Source of the DNA: Perca fluviatilis
Lineage: Eukaryota > Chordata > Actinopteri > Perciformes > Percidae
Assembly: GCF_010015445.1 (NCBI RefSeq)
Contig: NC_053112.1
Span: 1,911,789 to 1,975,788 of the forward strand
Direction of reading: 5' to 3'
DNA: 64,000 nt
Made by a program: the position numbers and the translations under genes. Below the pieces are notes generated by a model. It saw only the letters and a list, made by a program, of their open reading frames with translations. It made no database searches and had not been told where the DNA came from. The first letter of the stretch is position 1; every line of letters begins with the position of its first letter. Below are positions 12,372-24,121 of this stretch, piece by piece.

Positions 12372-13275
12372 GATTTTCAAACTGGACACAAACCCTGTTC
12401 TCTTGGGTGAAAGTCCTGTTTGACCCATCCCCCAACCTGCCTCATTACCGGGACATTTGGGGCTCTTATACTTCATCACCTTACTTCTTGCTTTCGCCGC
12501 ATAACTACTACTTCCACTAGAGGATGCCGTAGCACAGAAACATTAATATTATTATTTTTAATTTTTTTGTAGTTTATTTAAATAGGGACAGATACAAAAA
12601 ACATAGATTATTACATAAATAACAATCCGTGCCTGCATCACAGTGTTTATAGCCATGGCTAATTCTCAACACCTGTCCCTAGGAGGGCTTTTAACAGTTC
12701 AAATAATAAAAGGAGTCAGATTTTTACAGTGAATACAATAAAATGTCCAAAAAAACAGTTAACAACAATAAAAATAAGTGTAGTAAATAAAAAAACACCC
12801 TATTAACGCAGACTCACACAGATGCACACCTCACATACACACTATACTATACATTTCATATGATCACACTGCGCTGCTGTATTGACCATGCTTTTACTAG
12901 TTTTTTGAAAAGTGAGACACAATGTTAAGTTAGAGTCTTTATATTTGTAGGAAGCCAATTCCACAGTTTGGCTCCTTTCACAGAAATATATAAATATATA
13001 AATATGAGTCTTAATTGCTGCTTGAACAAAGATTTGTGTGGGCCAGTCACACAGTCTCAAAGGTTCCTAGTTCCCGGGGAAAGTTCCTGCCGTTGAAAAG
13101 CATCGTGTATTAGTTTGGAACTATTTTCAGCGGCGATGAATTCACATTTGGTGCTCTGGTGAGTATGAGCTAACTGCAGTGGGTTGGTGTGTGTGTGTGG
13201 GATCGAGTTAATATAATAAAGTGTGTGTGTGTGTGTGTGTGTGTGTTCATGGTGATGAAGGAGCAACAGCGTGAA
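12372..13275. repeat. Dispersed repeat block, copy B (uninterrupted)
   Basis: Counterpart of 5476-7105 without the ~980-base extra segment and without the Tc1-like remnant. It continues through a TG tract (13187-13245) and 'ttcatggtgatgaaggagca', which matches 'ttcatggtgatgatggaaca' at 7584, so the homology extends beyond the Tc1 insertion point. Confidence 0.8.
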
Positions 13276-13431
13276 TCACTGATGTGTTTTTACAATATAT
13301 CAGGCTGTGATACACACACACCCTTCTTCAGAAATGTTTTTGATGCATCATTTTCATAGTTCTGCTAATGGCAACAACGCCAAAGGCACCTGACCAAGCA
13401 TCCTTATTTTACGAAATGGGAAGAGAATGTG

Positions 13432-13433
<2 letters not shown>

Positions 13434-13489
<56 letters not shown>

Positions 13490-13490
13490 A
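13434..13490. repeat. (CA)n microsatellite
   Basis: About 27 uninterrupted CA dinucleotides, just downstream (in minus orientation) of the snrpb2-like 3' UTR. Confidence 0.95.
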
Positions 13491-13515
13491 AAGAGCAACA
13501 ATTATGTAAAAGCCT

Positions 13516-13521
13516 TTTATT
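13516..13521 (-). terminator. Candidate polyadenylation signal AATAAA for the snrpb2-like gene
   Basis: The minus strand reads AATAAA about 200 bases after the stop codon at 13721-13723, a normal 3' UTR length. Confidence 0.45.
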
Positions 13522-13720
13522 TTACAAAACCAGATGTAGGCCAGAGATTATCTGCTCGACCCTCGCGAACGATGGGACTGAATTTTACCAACAAAAACAA
13601 AAACAAACAGCTGTGTATGATTTACAAAAATCAATGTGTGACCCTAACGGTAATCCAGGGACCATGTCCCCCTTTGTCCCCCCTCAGAGTCTCTGTGTGT
13701 CCAGCGACTGAACTCGGGGA

Positions 13721-13877
13721 CTACTTCTTGGCGTAGGTGATCATGGCGCAGGTGGCTGTGATCTGGAAGCCTTGCGGGCGTGCTTTAGCCACGCCCGCCT
13801 GCGTCTCGCTCTCAAACTCCACGAAGGAGATGTCATGTTTCCCCGGGACCAGTCGTACCTCTTTGAAACCAGGAAAC
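13721..13877 (-). CDS. snrpb2: U2 snRNP protein B'' (U1A/U2B'' family), last coding exon
   Basis: U1A and U2B'' bind U1 and U2 snRNA stem-loops through two RRM domains. This exon encodes the C-terminal half of RRM2: [16 protein letters not shown], then [15 protein letters not shown], then [10 protein letters not shown] and the end ITYAKK before TAG. The RNP1-like KHDISFVEF is intact. Ending in TYAKK fits U2B'' better than U1A (SFAKK). An acceptor (tcctctgcag) precedes it at 13878. Compared with the family, ARPQGF replaces DALQGF and one Lys before ITYAKK is missing, so there may be small sequence errors. Upstream exons should lie to the right but none is recognised before the gap at 18436; the neighbouring intron (13878-14183) holds a LINE-tail-like fragment near 13925. 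It could also be a retained fragment of a paralogue. Confidence 0.8.
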
Positions 13878-14909
13878 CTGCAGAGGACAAAAACACACAA
13901 AGAAACCCTGTCAATACTAATCTTTATTTAGAGAGAGCTTTTCATAATCTACGTTACAAAGTGCTTCACAAAACAGACAAAAAAATGGTAGAGAAAAAAC
14001 ACCAAAACATTGTATAAAGCTCCAAAAACGTAGGGAAAAAAATTGGCTAAGCAACAAAAAACATTTGAAAAACATTGAAAAAGACAACACTATAACTGTT
14101 AAAAAGTTACAAAGCAAATAATACCAACATTATTTTTGGTTTTTACAGCTGCAAAGATAAATCAATTAGTTGTCAATTATTAAACTAGAAAATGCATTTC
14201 CTGCAGAAAATGCGTGGGAATGCTGAACAGCTGAATTGCTAAAGCTAAACTGGTTGAATAGCTTAAATCTGTAAGAAGAAGTTGAAGTAGTCAAAATAGT
14301 TGAAAAAGCCGAAATCGTTTTAATTAAAGTATGAATTTCATTAAAAAGTTTAAACTTTATGCTAAACTGAACTGTTTGCTTTAAATGTTGAATAATGACA
14401 AAATGTGTAGAACATTGTGAGGTGTGAGTAGATTTTCTAACTGATAATGACTCACATATGCAGAAATATGAAACAAATTAATACTGTAATACTGTTAAAG
14501 ATGAAAGTTGAAAAGGCTGAAAGAAGAAATATTTTTATTATTATCAGATATATACACTGCATAGAACGAAAAAGCATCAATCTAGCTGAGATGAGATGTG
14601 AAATATATTAGGGGAAAAAACTGGGGCTGAACAAGAAGAAAGAGAGGAAAGAGACAAGGAGAGAAAGAGAGAAGAAAGAAGAGCAGGAGAGAGGAGAGAA
14701 GAGAAGAGAGAGGAGATAAAGAGAATAAAGAGAGGAGAGAAAGAATAAAGAGGAGAGAGAGAGGAAAGAGGAAAGAGAGGAGAGAAAAAAGAGAGGAAAG
14801 ATAGAAAAAATTAGAAAGAGAGCAACTTTGACTAAAATTGACTAAAAAGGCTTAAAGTTTGACTGTCTGTGAAAGGGTTGTCATGGCTACTAAGTGTCTG
14901 TGACGTGTT

Positions 14910-15500
14910 TATAAACATGCTTTGTGTATGTGTGTCTGTGTATGTCTGCATGTGTGTGTGTGTCTGTGTGTGCTTGCGTGTGTGTGTTTGTGTGTCTGTC
15001 TGTGTGTGTGTGTGTTTGTGTGTCTGTGTCTCTGTGTGTGTCTTTGTGTGTGCGTGTGTGTGTGTGTAGGTGTGTGTCTGTCTGTGTGTGCTTGCGTGTG
15101 TGTGTGTATCTGTGTGTGCTTGCGTGTGTGTGTCTGTGTGTCTGTCTGTGTGTGTGTTTGTGTGTCTGTGTCTCTGTGTGTCTTTGTGTGTGTGTGTGTG
15201 TAGGTGTGTGTCTGTCTGTGTGTGTGTGTGTGTGTGTGTCTGCGTGTGTGTGTGTATAGGTGTGTGTCTGTGTGTGTGTGTGTGTAGGTGTGTGTGTCTG
15301 TCTGTCTGTCTGTGTGTGTGTATCTGTGTGTGTCTGTCTGTCTGTGTGTGTGTGTGTGTGTGTATCTGTGTGTGTGTCTGTCTGTCTGTGTGTGTGTTAT
15401 CTGTGTGTGTTGTTCGTGCTGTGTGTGTATAGGTGTTGTGTGTGTGTGTGTGTGTGTGTGTATAGGTGTGTGTCTGTGTGTGTGCTTTGTGTGTGTGTCT
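14910..15500. repeat. Compound TG/TCTG-rich tract, copy 1
   Basis: Mixed (TG)n, (TCTG)n and 'tgtgtgcttgcgtg' units. Frames through it on either strand encode only Cys-Val or His-Thr runs. Confidence 0.9.
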
Positions 15501-15603
15501 GCTAAACTGGATGAATAGCTTAAATAGTAAGAAATAAGTTGAAGTAGCGAGAGTGGTTGAAAAGATAACAACATCCTACACTGGGACACATTGATTGATG
15601 TAC

Positions 15604-15666
15604 CACAGCAGGATTCGAACCCTGGTCCTCCACACCAAAGTCCTGCAGCATAACCACTGGCCTATC
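15604..15666 (-). repeat. tRNA-like segment (SINE head-like), copy 1
   Basis: The minus strand reads 'ggccagtggttatgctgcag', resembling an A-box region, and 35 bases later 'ggttcgaatcc', a perfect pol III B box. A full cloverleaf with a paired acceptor stem could not be drawn, so this is a tRNA-derived repeat and not a functional tRNA. Confidence 0.5.
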
Positions 15667-16620
15667 TTTAGATGAGAGAAGCAATGGTCCTTCTTTATTT
15701 ATAAAGCCTCCCTTTGATCATTAATCGCCACACCTAATGAGTGAGAGACAGTGTGAGAGAACCCTTCAAACAAGCCTTAATAAATCCACAACAGTAAATG
15801 CTATCGAAACAGCGACTTGACCGTTAGAGGCACACGGCCTTTGTGAACGTATCGGTATAAAATTTATATGGATAAACATAAAAATGTGGGCATGTCAGCG
15901 ATTTAAAAAAGTGGTTCGTTCTGCTCTTCGCTGGAAAATATGGACGCCTTTTATCATTGCTGCGGATTGAGAGAAATTTCTTGATCTCGTCATTTGGAAG
16001 CTCGCTGAGCCAAAAGTATGAGACGTATCACAAAACTGAGCAGATTTTCTGAAACTAGACAAAAATACCTACGTTTTGATGTATAAATTGTGTATGACAA
16101 GTAGATATTGTGGGCGTGAGAGCAGTTTACAGACAAGGAACTAAGATAATTTTTTCGAAGCTTCACCCTCTAGCTGTGATGTCATCCACTCTAAGCAGCG
16201 CAATACACACCCTGTTTAATCGATAAAATTTCCTGAAATAATCACTAAACTTAAACAGCTTTTTCACAAAAACTGTAAAAGATATCAAACTGAAAAGTAG
16301 ACCCCGGATAGCTGAATATTTTGTGAACATTTTAAAGTTTGTTTGGCGTCTGTAGGTGAAAGTATGAAGGAGTTGAAACTTTTGGGAGCAGAAGAAGATT
16401 TTAAGGGTTGAAGTCTGCTCTCATTGACTTCAATGTAAAAAAAAAGTGTTAAAAAGCTTAAAATTTTAAAAAGTATAAATAGTAGAAAAAAAGTTGAAGA
16501 AGTCCCATCATTAGCTGAAAGAGCTGAACATTTGAAAAGTTGAATGGTTTAAATAGCTGAAAGTATGCAGAAGTTACGGAGAGCCAAAAAACGTACGGAA
16601 TAAAGTTAAAATTAAAAAAA
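15667..16620. other. Unique tail of duplicated unit, no gene seen
   Basis: Moderately AT-rich with repeated 'agctgaa' and 'gttgaa' phrases typical of this repeat unit. No coding signal. Confidence 0.5.
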
Positions 16621-17339
16621 ATAAACTAGAAAATGCATTTCCTGCAGAAAATGCGTGGGAATGCTGAACAGCTGAATTGCTAAAGCTAAACTGGTTGAAT
16701 AGCTTAAATCTGTAAGAAGAAGTTGAAGTAGTCAAAATAGTTGAAAAAGCCGAAATCGTTTTAATTAAAGTATGAATTTCATTAAAAAGTTAAAACTTTA
16801 TGCTAAACTGAACTGTTTGCTTTAAATGTTGAATAATGACAAAATGTGTAGAACATTGTGAGGTGTGAGTAGATTTTCTAACTGATAATGACTCACATAT
16901 GCAGAAATATGAAACAAATTAATACTGTAATACTGTTAAAGATGAAAGTTGAAAAGGCTGAAAGAAGAAATATTTTTATTATTATCAGATATATACACTG
17001 CATAGAACGAAAAAGCATCAATCTAGCTGAGATGAGATGTGAAATATATTAGGTGAAAAAACTGGGGCTGAACAAGAAGAAAGAGAGGAAAGAGACAAGG
17101 AGAGAAAGAGAGAAGAAAGAAGAGCAGGAGAGAGGAGAGAAGAGAAGAGAGAGGAGATAAAGAGAATAAAGAGAGGAGAGAAAGAATAAAGAGGAGAGAG
17201 AGAGGAAAGAGGAAAGAGAGGAGAGAAAAAAGAGAGGAAAGATAGAAAAAATTTGAAAGAGAGCAACTTTGACTAAAATTGACTAAAAAGGCTTAAAGTT
17301 TGACTGTCTGTGAAAGGGTTGTCATGGCTACTAAGTGTC

Positions 17340-17910
17340 TGTGACGTGTTTATAAACATGCTTTGTGTATGTGTGTCTGTGTATGTCTGCATGTGTGTGT
17401 GTCTGTGTGCGTCTGCGGGTGTGTTTGGTGTCTGTGTGTCTGTCTGTGTGTGTGTTTGCGTGTCTGTGTCTCTGTGTGTCTGCGTGTGTGTGTGTGTGTG
17501 TAGGTGTGTGTCTGTCTGTGTGTGCTTTGGCGTGTGTGTGTGTATCTGTGTGTGCGTATGTGTGTGTGTTCTGTGTGTCTGTCTGTGTGTTTGTGTGTCT
17601 GTGTCTCTGTGTGTGTCGTGTGTGTGTGTGTGTGTGTGTGTGTGTAGGTGTGTGTGCTGTCTGTGTGTGTGTGTGTGTGTGTGTGCGTGTAGTGGTGTGT
17701 GTGTGTTAGGTGTGTGTCTGTCTGTCTGTCTGTGTGTGTGTATCTGTGTGTGTCTGTCTGTCTGTGTGTGTGTGTGTGTATCTGTGTGTGTCTGCTGTCT
17801 GTCTGTGTGTGTGTGTATCTGTGTGTGTGTCTGTGCGTGGGTGTGTGTATAGGTGTGTGTGTCTGTGTGTGTGTTATAGGTGTGTGTCTGTGTGTCTTTT
17901 GTGTGTGTGT
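17340..17910. repeat. Compound TG/TCTG-rich tract, copy 2
   Basis: Counterpart of 14910-15500 within the second copy of the duplication, with different repeat counts and single-base interruptions. Confidence 0.9.
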
Positions 17911-18015
17911 CTGCTAAACTGGATGAATAGCTTAAATACGTAAGAATAAGTTGAAGTAGCGAGAGTGGTTGAAAAAGTACAACAACATCCTACACTGGGA
18001 CACATTGATTGATGT

Positions 18016-18079
18016 ACCACAGCAGGATTCGAACCCTGGTCCTCCACACCAAAGTCCTGCAGCATAACCACTGGGCTAT
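18016..18079 (-). repeat. tRNA-like segment (SINE head-like), copy 2
   Basis: Same as 15604-15666, and it retains 'ggttcgaatcc' on the minus strand. Confidence 0.5.
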
Positions 18080-18435
18080 CTTTAGATGAGGCAAGCAGTG
18101 GTCCTTCTTTATTTATAAAGCCTCCCTTTGATCACTAATCGCCACACCTAATGAGTGAGAGACAGCGGAGAGAACCCTTCAAACAAGCCTTAATAAATCC
18201 ACAACAGTACATGCTATCAAAACAGCGACTTGACCTAGAGACACAAGGCCTTTGTGAACGATCGGTATAAAATTTATATGGATAAACATAAAAATGTGGG
18301 CATGTCAGGGGCTTATTTAAAAAGTGGTTCGCTCAGTGTTTCGCTGGGAAATATCCACCAGGTTTTAACATTGGAGCTACTGAGAAAGATTTGACATCTT
18401 GTCATCGGAAGCTCAACCAGCCAAAAGTAAAAGGC

Positions 18436-18930
18436 NNNNNNNNNNNNNNNNNNNNNNNNNNNNNNNNNNNNNNNNNNNNNNNNNNNNNNNNNNNNNNNNN
18501 NNNNNNNNNNNNNNNNNNNNNNNNNNNNNNNNNNNNNNNNNNNNNNNNNNNNNNNNNNNNNNNNNNNNNNNNNNNNNNNNNNNNNNNNNNNNNNNNNNNN
18601 NNNNNNNNNNNNNNNNNNNNNNNNNNNNNNNNNNNNNNNNNNNNNNNNNNNNNNNNNNNNNNNNNNNNNNNNNNNNNNNNNNNNNNNNNNNNNNNNNNNN
18701 NNNNNNNNNNNNNNNNNNNNNNNNNNNNNNNNNNNNNNNNNNNNNNNNNNNNNNNNNNNNNNNNNNNNNNNNNNNNNNNNNNNNNNNNNNNNNNNNNNNN
18801 NNNNNNNNNNNNNNNNNNNNNNNNNNNNNNNNNNNNNNNNNNNNNNNNNNNNNNNNNNNNNNNNNNNNNNNNNNNNNNNNNNNNNNNNNNNNNNNNNNNN
18901 NNNNNNNNNNNNNNNNNNNNNNNNNNNNNN
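18436..18930. other. Assembly gap (495 N)
   Basis: A run of N characters. It interrupts the second copy of the tandem duplication; the sequence on the right side does not continue that copy. Confidence 1.
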
Positions 18931-19066
18931 ATCAGGCAGCGTTCCGGTTACGTATTGCTAAAAACACTGTTCAAGGGAGAATGTTATTGAAAAAAAGTTT
19001 GAAGCAGTGCAGTAGAAAGTACCAGATTACTCTACAGTAACCACCGCCTTAGTAACAGAGATTTAC

Positions 19067-19183
19067 CTGGAGGCCTGAGTGGCCGAGCCAGCAGAGAGCC
19101 GGGCTGAACCAGCAGCAGGCGAGCTAAGGGGTATCGTTTATACTTCACCGTGATTGGATCCACCGGTTCAGCGGGGAGGAAGC
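19067..19183 (-). other. Candidate coding exon of unknown gene
   Basis: On the minus strand an acceptor (ccgctcacag) precedes 117 open nt that end at CTCCAG|GTAAAT, a good donor. The translation starts GFLPAEPVDPITVKYKRY and continues PLARLLLVQPGSLLARPLRP. The segment is GC-rich within CA-rich surroundings. It lies between dzank1-like exon 2 and the snrpb2-like exon in the same orientation, so it may be a poorly conserved downstream dzank1 exon. I cannot match it to a known family. Confidence 0.3.
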
Positions 19184-19204
19184 CTGTGAGCGGTGGAATT
19201 TCTC

Positions 19205-19330
19205 TCTCTGCATACACTGATACGCACACACACACACACACACACAGATACACACACACACACACACACACACACAGATGACACACACACACACAAGAGA
19301 AACACACACACACACACACACAACACACAG

Positions 19331-19366
<36 letters not shown>

Positions 19367-20085
19367 ATACACAAAACAGAGACACACCACCACACAACAC
19401 AATACACGGGACACACACACACACACACACAAGAACACACCTGCGCTTTTAAGAGACAACACACACACTACACATTTTACAGACACCGCACATACACACA
19501 CACACAGGACACGCCACACAACACACATACACACAACAGACAAATACATGAAGAGAGACACAGAGACCGCACAGACACACACACAGATACACACACACAG
19601 AGACACACACACACACATACACACAGGACACACACACACACAGAGATTACACACACAGATACACACACACACACAGATACACACAAGCAGGGAACACACA
19701 CAGCACACATACACACACACACACAAACAGAGACACACACACAGATACACACATACACTTACAGACCGCTTTACACCACACACACACACACACACACAGA
19801 CACAACAACACACAAAGGGACACACACAAACACACCGCACACACAACACAGAGAACACACACACAACACACAGGAGAACACACAAAACAAAACACAGAGA
19901 CACACACACACACACACACACACACAAGAGACACACACACACACAGACACCGCACACAGAACACACAGAGACCCACACAAGGGACACACCGCACACACAC
20001 ACACACATACACACAGAGACACACACAGACACACACAGAGACACACACACAGACACAGACACACACACACGCACAGAGACTTTAT
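19205..20085. repeat. 880-base CA-rich tract
   Basis: Interrupted (CA)n with GA, CGC and TA interruptions. The long His-Thr-rich or Cys-Val-rich open frames are products of the repeat. Confidence 0.95.
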
Positions 20086-20571
20086 TACAGTTTTTTCCAA
20101 CTGCTTACACACATTTTCAAAACTATGTCTCCTGTTTTCAAAACTCTACACACAATTCCCAAAACTGCACACACACAAAATGCAAAATGCCTCACATCTC
20201 CTTCAAAATGAAACAAAATACCATAAACACATCTCAGAATGAAGCATTTACATCAAATGGCAAACACTTTTTTCATAATAGTACATTTTTGGATATACCA
20301 TGTACACACTGTTGTTCTAAATCTAAAGGTCTTTATCTTTCCATAGGTTTATATCTACATTTACAATGTTCTAGAGAGAAAGTCATCTGCTCAGAGGAGG
20401 GTTGAAAGGGTCTGTAAAACAATGTAATGTTACAGTAAAACAGAAAATATTGATTGGGCACAACATCACGTTTGTCAAGAGTAGCTCAGTGTTGTATACA
20501 GTAGCATGAAACAAGAAAACAAAGTATAAACATATGTAAATCAAGGTATCATTTTTTAGAATAAAGAATAG

Positions 20572-20635
<64 letters not shown>

Positions 20636-21518
20636 CCGGTGGGGGGACAGAGTGTATGCACTTTGTGCAAAACAAAGTCTGATTGATTTGTAATGCTGAA
20701 ATCAGTCATTAGATAGTTGCATGCAGTATGGACGCCACTGTAAAGCTACTCAACATGGGCTTCTCTCCCTGATCTCATCAGAGATGGCTCTCCTTCTTCC
20801 TCTTCTTCCTTCCTCCTCCTCCTCGTTGTTATCCCCTGTCTTTTCCTCCTACTCCCATTGCTCTCTGTCTGTTGTTGGCATCCATTGTTCAAAACAGGTA
20901 ATCTGACCTTTGACCTATGTATAGGACTATACTAAAGCAATGATTGGTTAGTGTTCAGTTATGACATAATGTGTTTGCAAATGTGAGAAGTGTGTGTGTG
21001 TGCCCTGGTAAATAAGTGTAGCATTTTGATTGGTTGTGTTTAGAAAAGGAAAGCAAGTCACTTCCTGTTAGATTTTTGTGTCTTAGGTAGAGAATTGTGT
21101 GTAATGTTTTGAAAAAAGTGTTTTATGCCATTGAAAGCTGAGTGAAGGCTGAGAAATAGCTTATGGTTTTGGAGATTTGCTGTGTAGTTTTGCACTTTGA
21201 GTGAAAGGTTTCAAAAATCGTGTGACATGAAAAGATTTTGTGTGTAAGCAGTTGGAAAAAACTGTAAAGCTACTCAACATGGGCTTCTCTCATTGGTCAA
21301 TCCGTGGTTGATCACATGATGAATAAGTGTGGCCCTGATCTCATCAGAGATGGCTCTCCTTCTGCCTCCTCCTCCTCCTCATCCCCTGTCTCTCCCTCCT
21401 CCCCTTGCTATCTGTGTATTGTTGGCAGGTAATCTGACCTTTGACCTCTGTGTAGGCCTATACTAAAGCAGTGATTGGTTAGTGTTCAGTTATGACATAA
21501 TGTGTTTGCACATGTGAG

Positions 21519-21556
<38 letters not shown>

Positions 21557-21792
21557 CCTGGTAAATAAGTGAAGCATTTTGATTGGTTGTGTTTACAAAA
21601 GGAAAGCAAGTCACTTCCTGATAGATTTGTGTGTCTTAGGTAGAGAATTGTGTTTAATGTTTTGAAAAAAGTGTTTCATGCCATTAGAAACTGAGTGAAA
21701 GGCTGAGAAATAGCTCCTGGTTTTGGAGATTTGGGGTGTAGTTTATCACTTTGAGTGAGATTTTGTGTGTAAGCAGTTGGAAAAAACTGTAA
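20086..21792. mobile_element. Non-autonomous DNA element with one end duplicated
   Basis: The left end 'ttacagttttttccaactgc' (20086) is matched in inverted form by 'gcagttggaaaaaactgtaa' at 21248-21267 and again at 21773-21792. The right half (about 20730-21267) is repeated in tandem at 21258-21792, sharing 'aaagctactcaacatgggct' and 'ctcatcagagatggctctcc'. It contains a (TG)n tract at 20577-20634. No transposase is visible. Confidence 0.7.
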
Positions 21793-21860
21793 CCCACAGG
21801 GAGAAATAGTAGATACTAAGATGACGAAAAGGCGCTAAAAAGACCCAGAGAAGAAGAGTT

Positions 21861-22148
21861 TTAAAGGGGTGATAGAATGCAAAACCGATTTTACCTTGTC
21901 ATAGTTGAATAATGACAGTTTAGTGGGTAAACTCAACCAATCAGCACGCAGCTCATCTAAATATTCATGAGCATACCATATTTGGAAGAAAAGCTCTTGT
22001 TACAAATAGGGCCAAAACACAGGGATGCATAAGGGCCAATAAAATATCAACCAGGCCATTTTCAGCCCAACCAATGTTACATACCCCATTAGGAGACCAT
22101 AAGGAACAGTGTGAAATACCCTATATAATCATTCTATCACCCCTTTAA
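21861..22148. mobile_element. MITE with TTAA ends
   Basis: Starts 'ttaaaggggtgatagaatg' and ends 'cattctatcacccctttaa', a perfect 19-bp terminal inverted repeat bounded by TTAA. Length 288 bp, no ORF. TTAA targeting is typical of piggyBac-like MITEs. The right end has been amplified into the array that follows. Confidence 0.8.
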
Positions 22149-24117
22149 CATGACAAATACCCTATATAATCATTCTATCACCCCTTTAACATGACAAATA
22201 CCCTATATAATCATTCTATCACCCCTTTAACATGACAAATACCCTATATAATCATTCTATCACCCCTTTAACATGATAAATACCCTATATAATCATTCTA
22301 TCGCCCCTTTAATGTGATAATACCCTATATAATCATTCTATCACCCCTTTAACATGACAAATGCCTATATAATCATTCTATCACCCCTTTAACATGATAA
22401 ATGCCTATATAATCATTCTATCACCCCTTTAACATGACAAATACCCTATATAATCATTCTATCGCCCTTTAAGATGATAAATACCCTATATAATCATTCT
22501 ATCACCCTTTAACATTGATAAATACCCTATATAATCATTCTATCACCCTTTAACATGATAAATACCTATATAATCATTCTATCGCCCTTTAACGTAATAA
22601 ATACCCTATATAATCATTCTATCACCCTTTAACATGATAAATACCCTATATAATCGATTCTATCAACCCTTTAAGATGATAAATACCCTATATAATCATT
22701 CTATCACCCTTTAACAGATAAATACCCTATATAATCATTTTATCACCCCTTTAACGTGATAAATACCCTATATAATCATTCTATCACCCTTTAATATGAC
22801 CCTTTAACGTGATAAATACCCATATAATCATTCTATCACCCCTTTAACATGATAAATACCCTATATATCTATCACCGTAAATATATAATCTTCTATACCT
22901 TGTATGATAAATACCTATATAATCATTCTATCACCCCTTTAACATGATAAAATACCCTATATAATCATTCTATCACCCTTTAACATGATAAATACCCTAT
23001 ATAATCATTCCATCACCCTTTAACGTGATAAATACCCTAAATAATCATTCTATCACCCTTTAACATGATAAATCCCTATATAATCATTCTATCACCACTT
23101 GCGTAATGATAAATAACCTATATAATCATTCTATCACCCCTTTAACGTGATAAATACCATATAATCATTCTATCACCCTTTAACATGATAAATACCTATA
23201 TAATCATTCTATCACCCTTTTAACATGATAAATACCCTATATAATCATTCTATCACCCTTTAACATGATAAATACCTATATAATCATTCTATCACCCTTT
23301 AACATGATAAAATGCCTATATAATCATTCTATCACCCTTTAACGTGATAAATACCCTATATAATCATTCTATCACCCTTTAACGTGATAAATACCTATAT
23401 AATCATTCTATCACCCTTTAACATGATAAATGCCTATATAATCATTCTATCACGCTTTAAGTGATAAATACCTATATAATCATTCTATCACCCCTTTAAC
23501 GTGATAAATACCCTATATAATCATTCTATCACCCCTTTAACATGATAAATACCCTATATAATCATTCCTATCACCCTTTAACGTGATAAATACCTATATA
23601 ACCATTCTATCACCCTTTAACATGATAAATACCCTATATAACCATTCTATCCCCCTTTAACATGATAAATAACCTATATAATCATTCTATCACCCTTTAA
23701 CGTAGTAAATACCCTATATAATCATTCTATCACCCCTTTAGCTTATATATTAAATACCCTATATAATCATTCTATCACCCTTTAATGCTGACCCTTTAAC
23801 GTGATAAATACCCTATATAATCATTCTATCACCCCTTTAGACGTGATAAATGCCTATATAATCATTCTATCACCCTTTAACATGTTAAATGCCAATATAA
23901 TCATTCTATCACCCCTTTTACCGTGATAAATACCTATATAATCATTCTATCAGCCCTTTAACATGATAAATCCCTATATAATCATTCTATCACCCTTTAA
24001 CATGATAAATACCCTATATAATCATTCTATGCACCCCTTAGTACGATGATAAATACCCTATATAATCATTCTATACCCTTACTAGCTTGATGAAATACCT
24101 ATATAATCATTCTGGTG
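22149..24117. repeat. 41-bp minisatellite, about 48 copies, derived from the MITE right end
   Basis: The unit is 'ccctatataatcattctatc' followed by 'acccctttaacatgacaaata' or close variants. Its first 30 bases are the last 30 bases of the adjacent MITE. Copies differ mainly by one-base length changes in C runs (ccc/cccc) and by aca/acg substitutions. It fills the dzank1-like intron directly after exon 2 (minus strand). Confidence 0.95.
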
Positions 24118-24121
24118 TTAC

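Larger units (their letters stand above)
14184..18435. repeat. 2.4-kb direct tandem duplication, second copy cut by the gap
   Basis: The sequence starting 'aaactagaaaatgcatttcc' at 14182 recurs at 16623, an offset of about 2441 bases, and stays nearly identical through an A-rich block, a GA-rich polypurine tract (14630-14820; 17055-17265), a TG-rich tract, a tRNA-like segment and a unique tail (15670-15950; 18080-18360). The two TG tracts differ in length. The second copy ends in the N gap, so further copies may be missing from the assembly. No gene is visible. Confidence 0.92.

Noticed and set aside
15604..15666. Functional tRNA gene
   Set aside because: A perfect B box is present, but no paired acceptor stem or sensible anticodon loop could be drawn; the segment is part of a repeat unit.
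19278..20405. 375-codon plus-strand frame and 309-codon minus-strand frame
   Set aside because: Pure His-Thr or Cys-Val products of the CA/TG tract, open because the dinucleotide repeat has no stops.
22149..24117. CRISPR-like appearance (regular short repeats)
   Set aside because: The units are contiguous with no unique spacers, the sequence is eukaryotic, and the unit derives from a MITE end.
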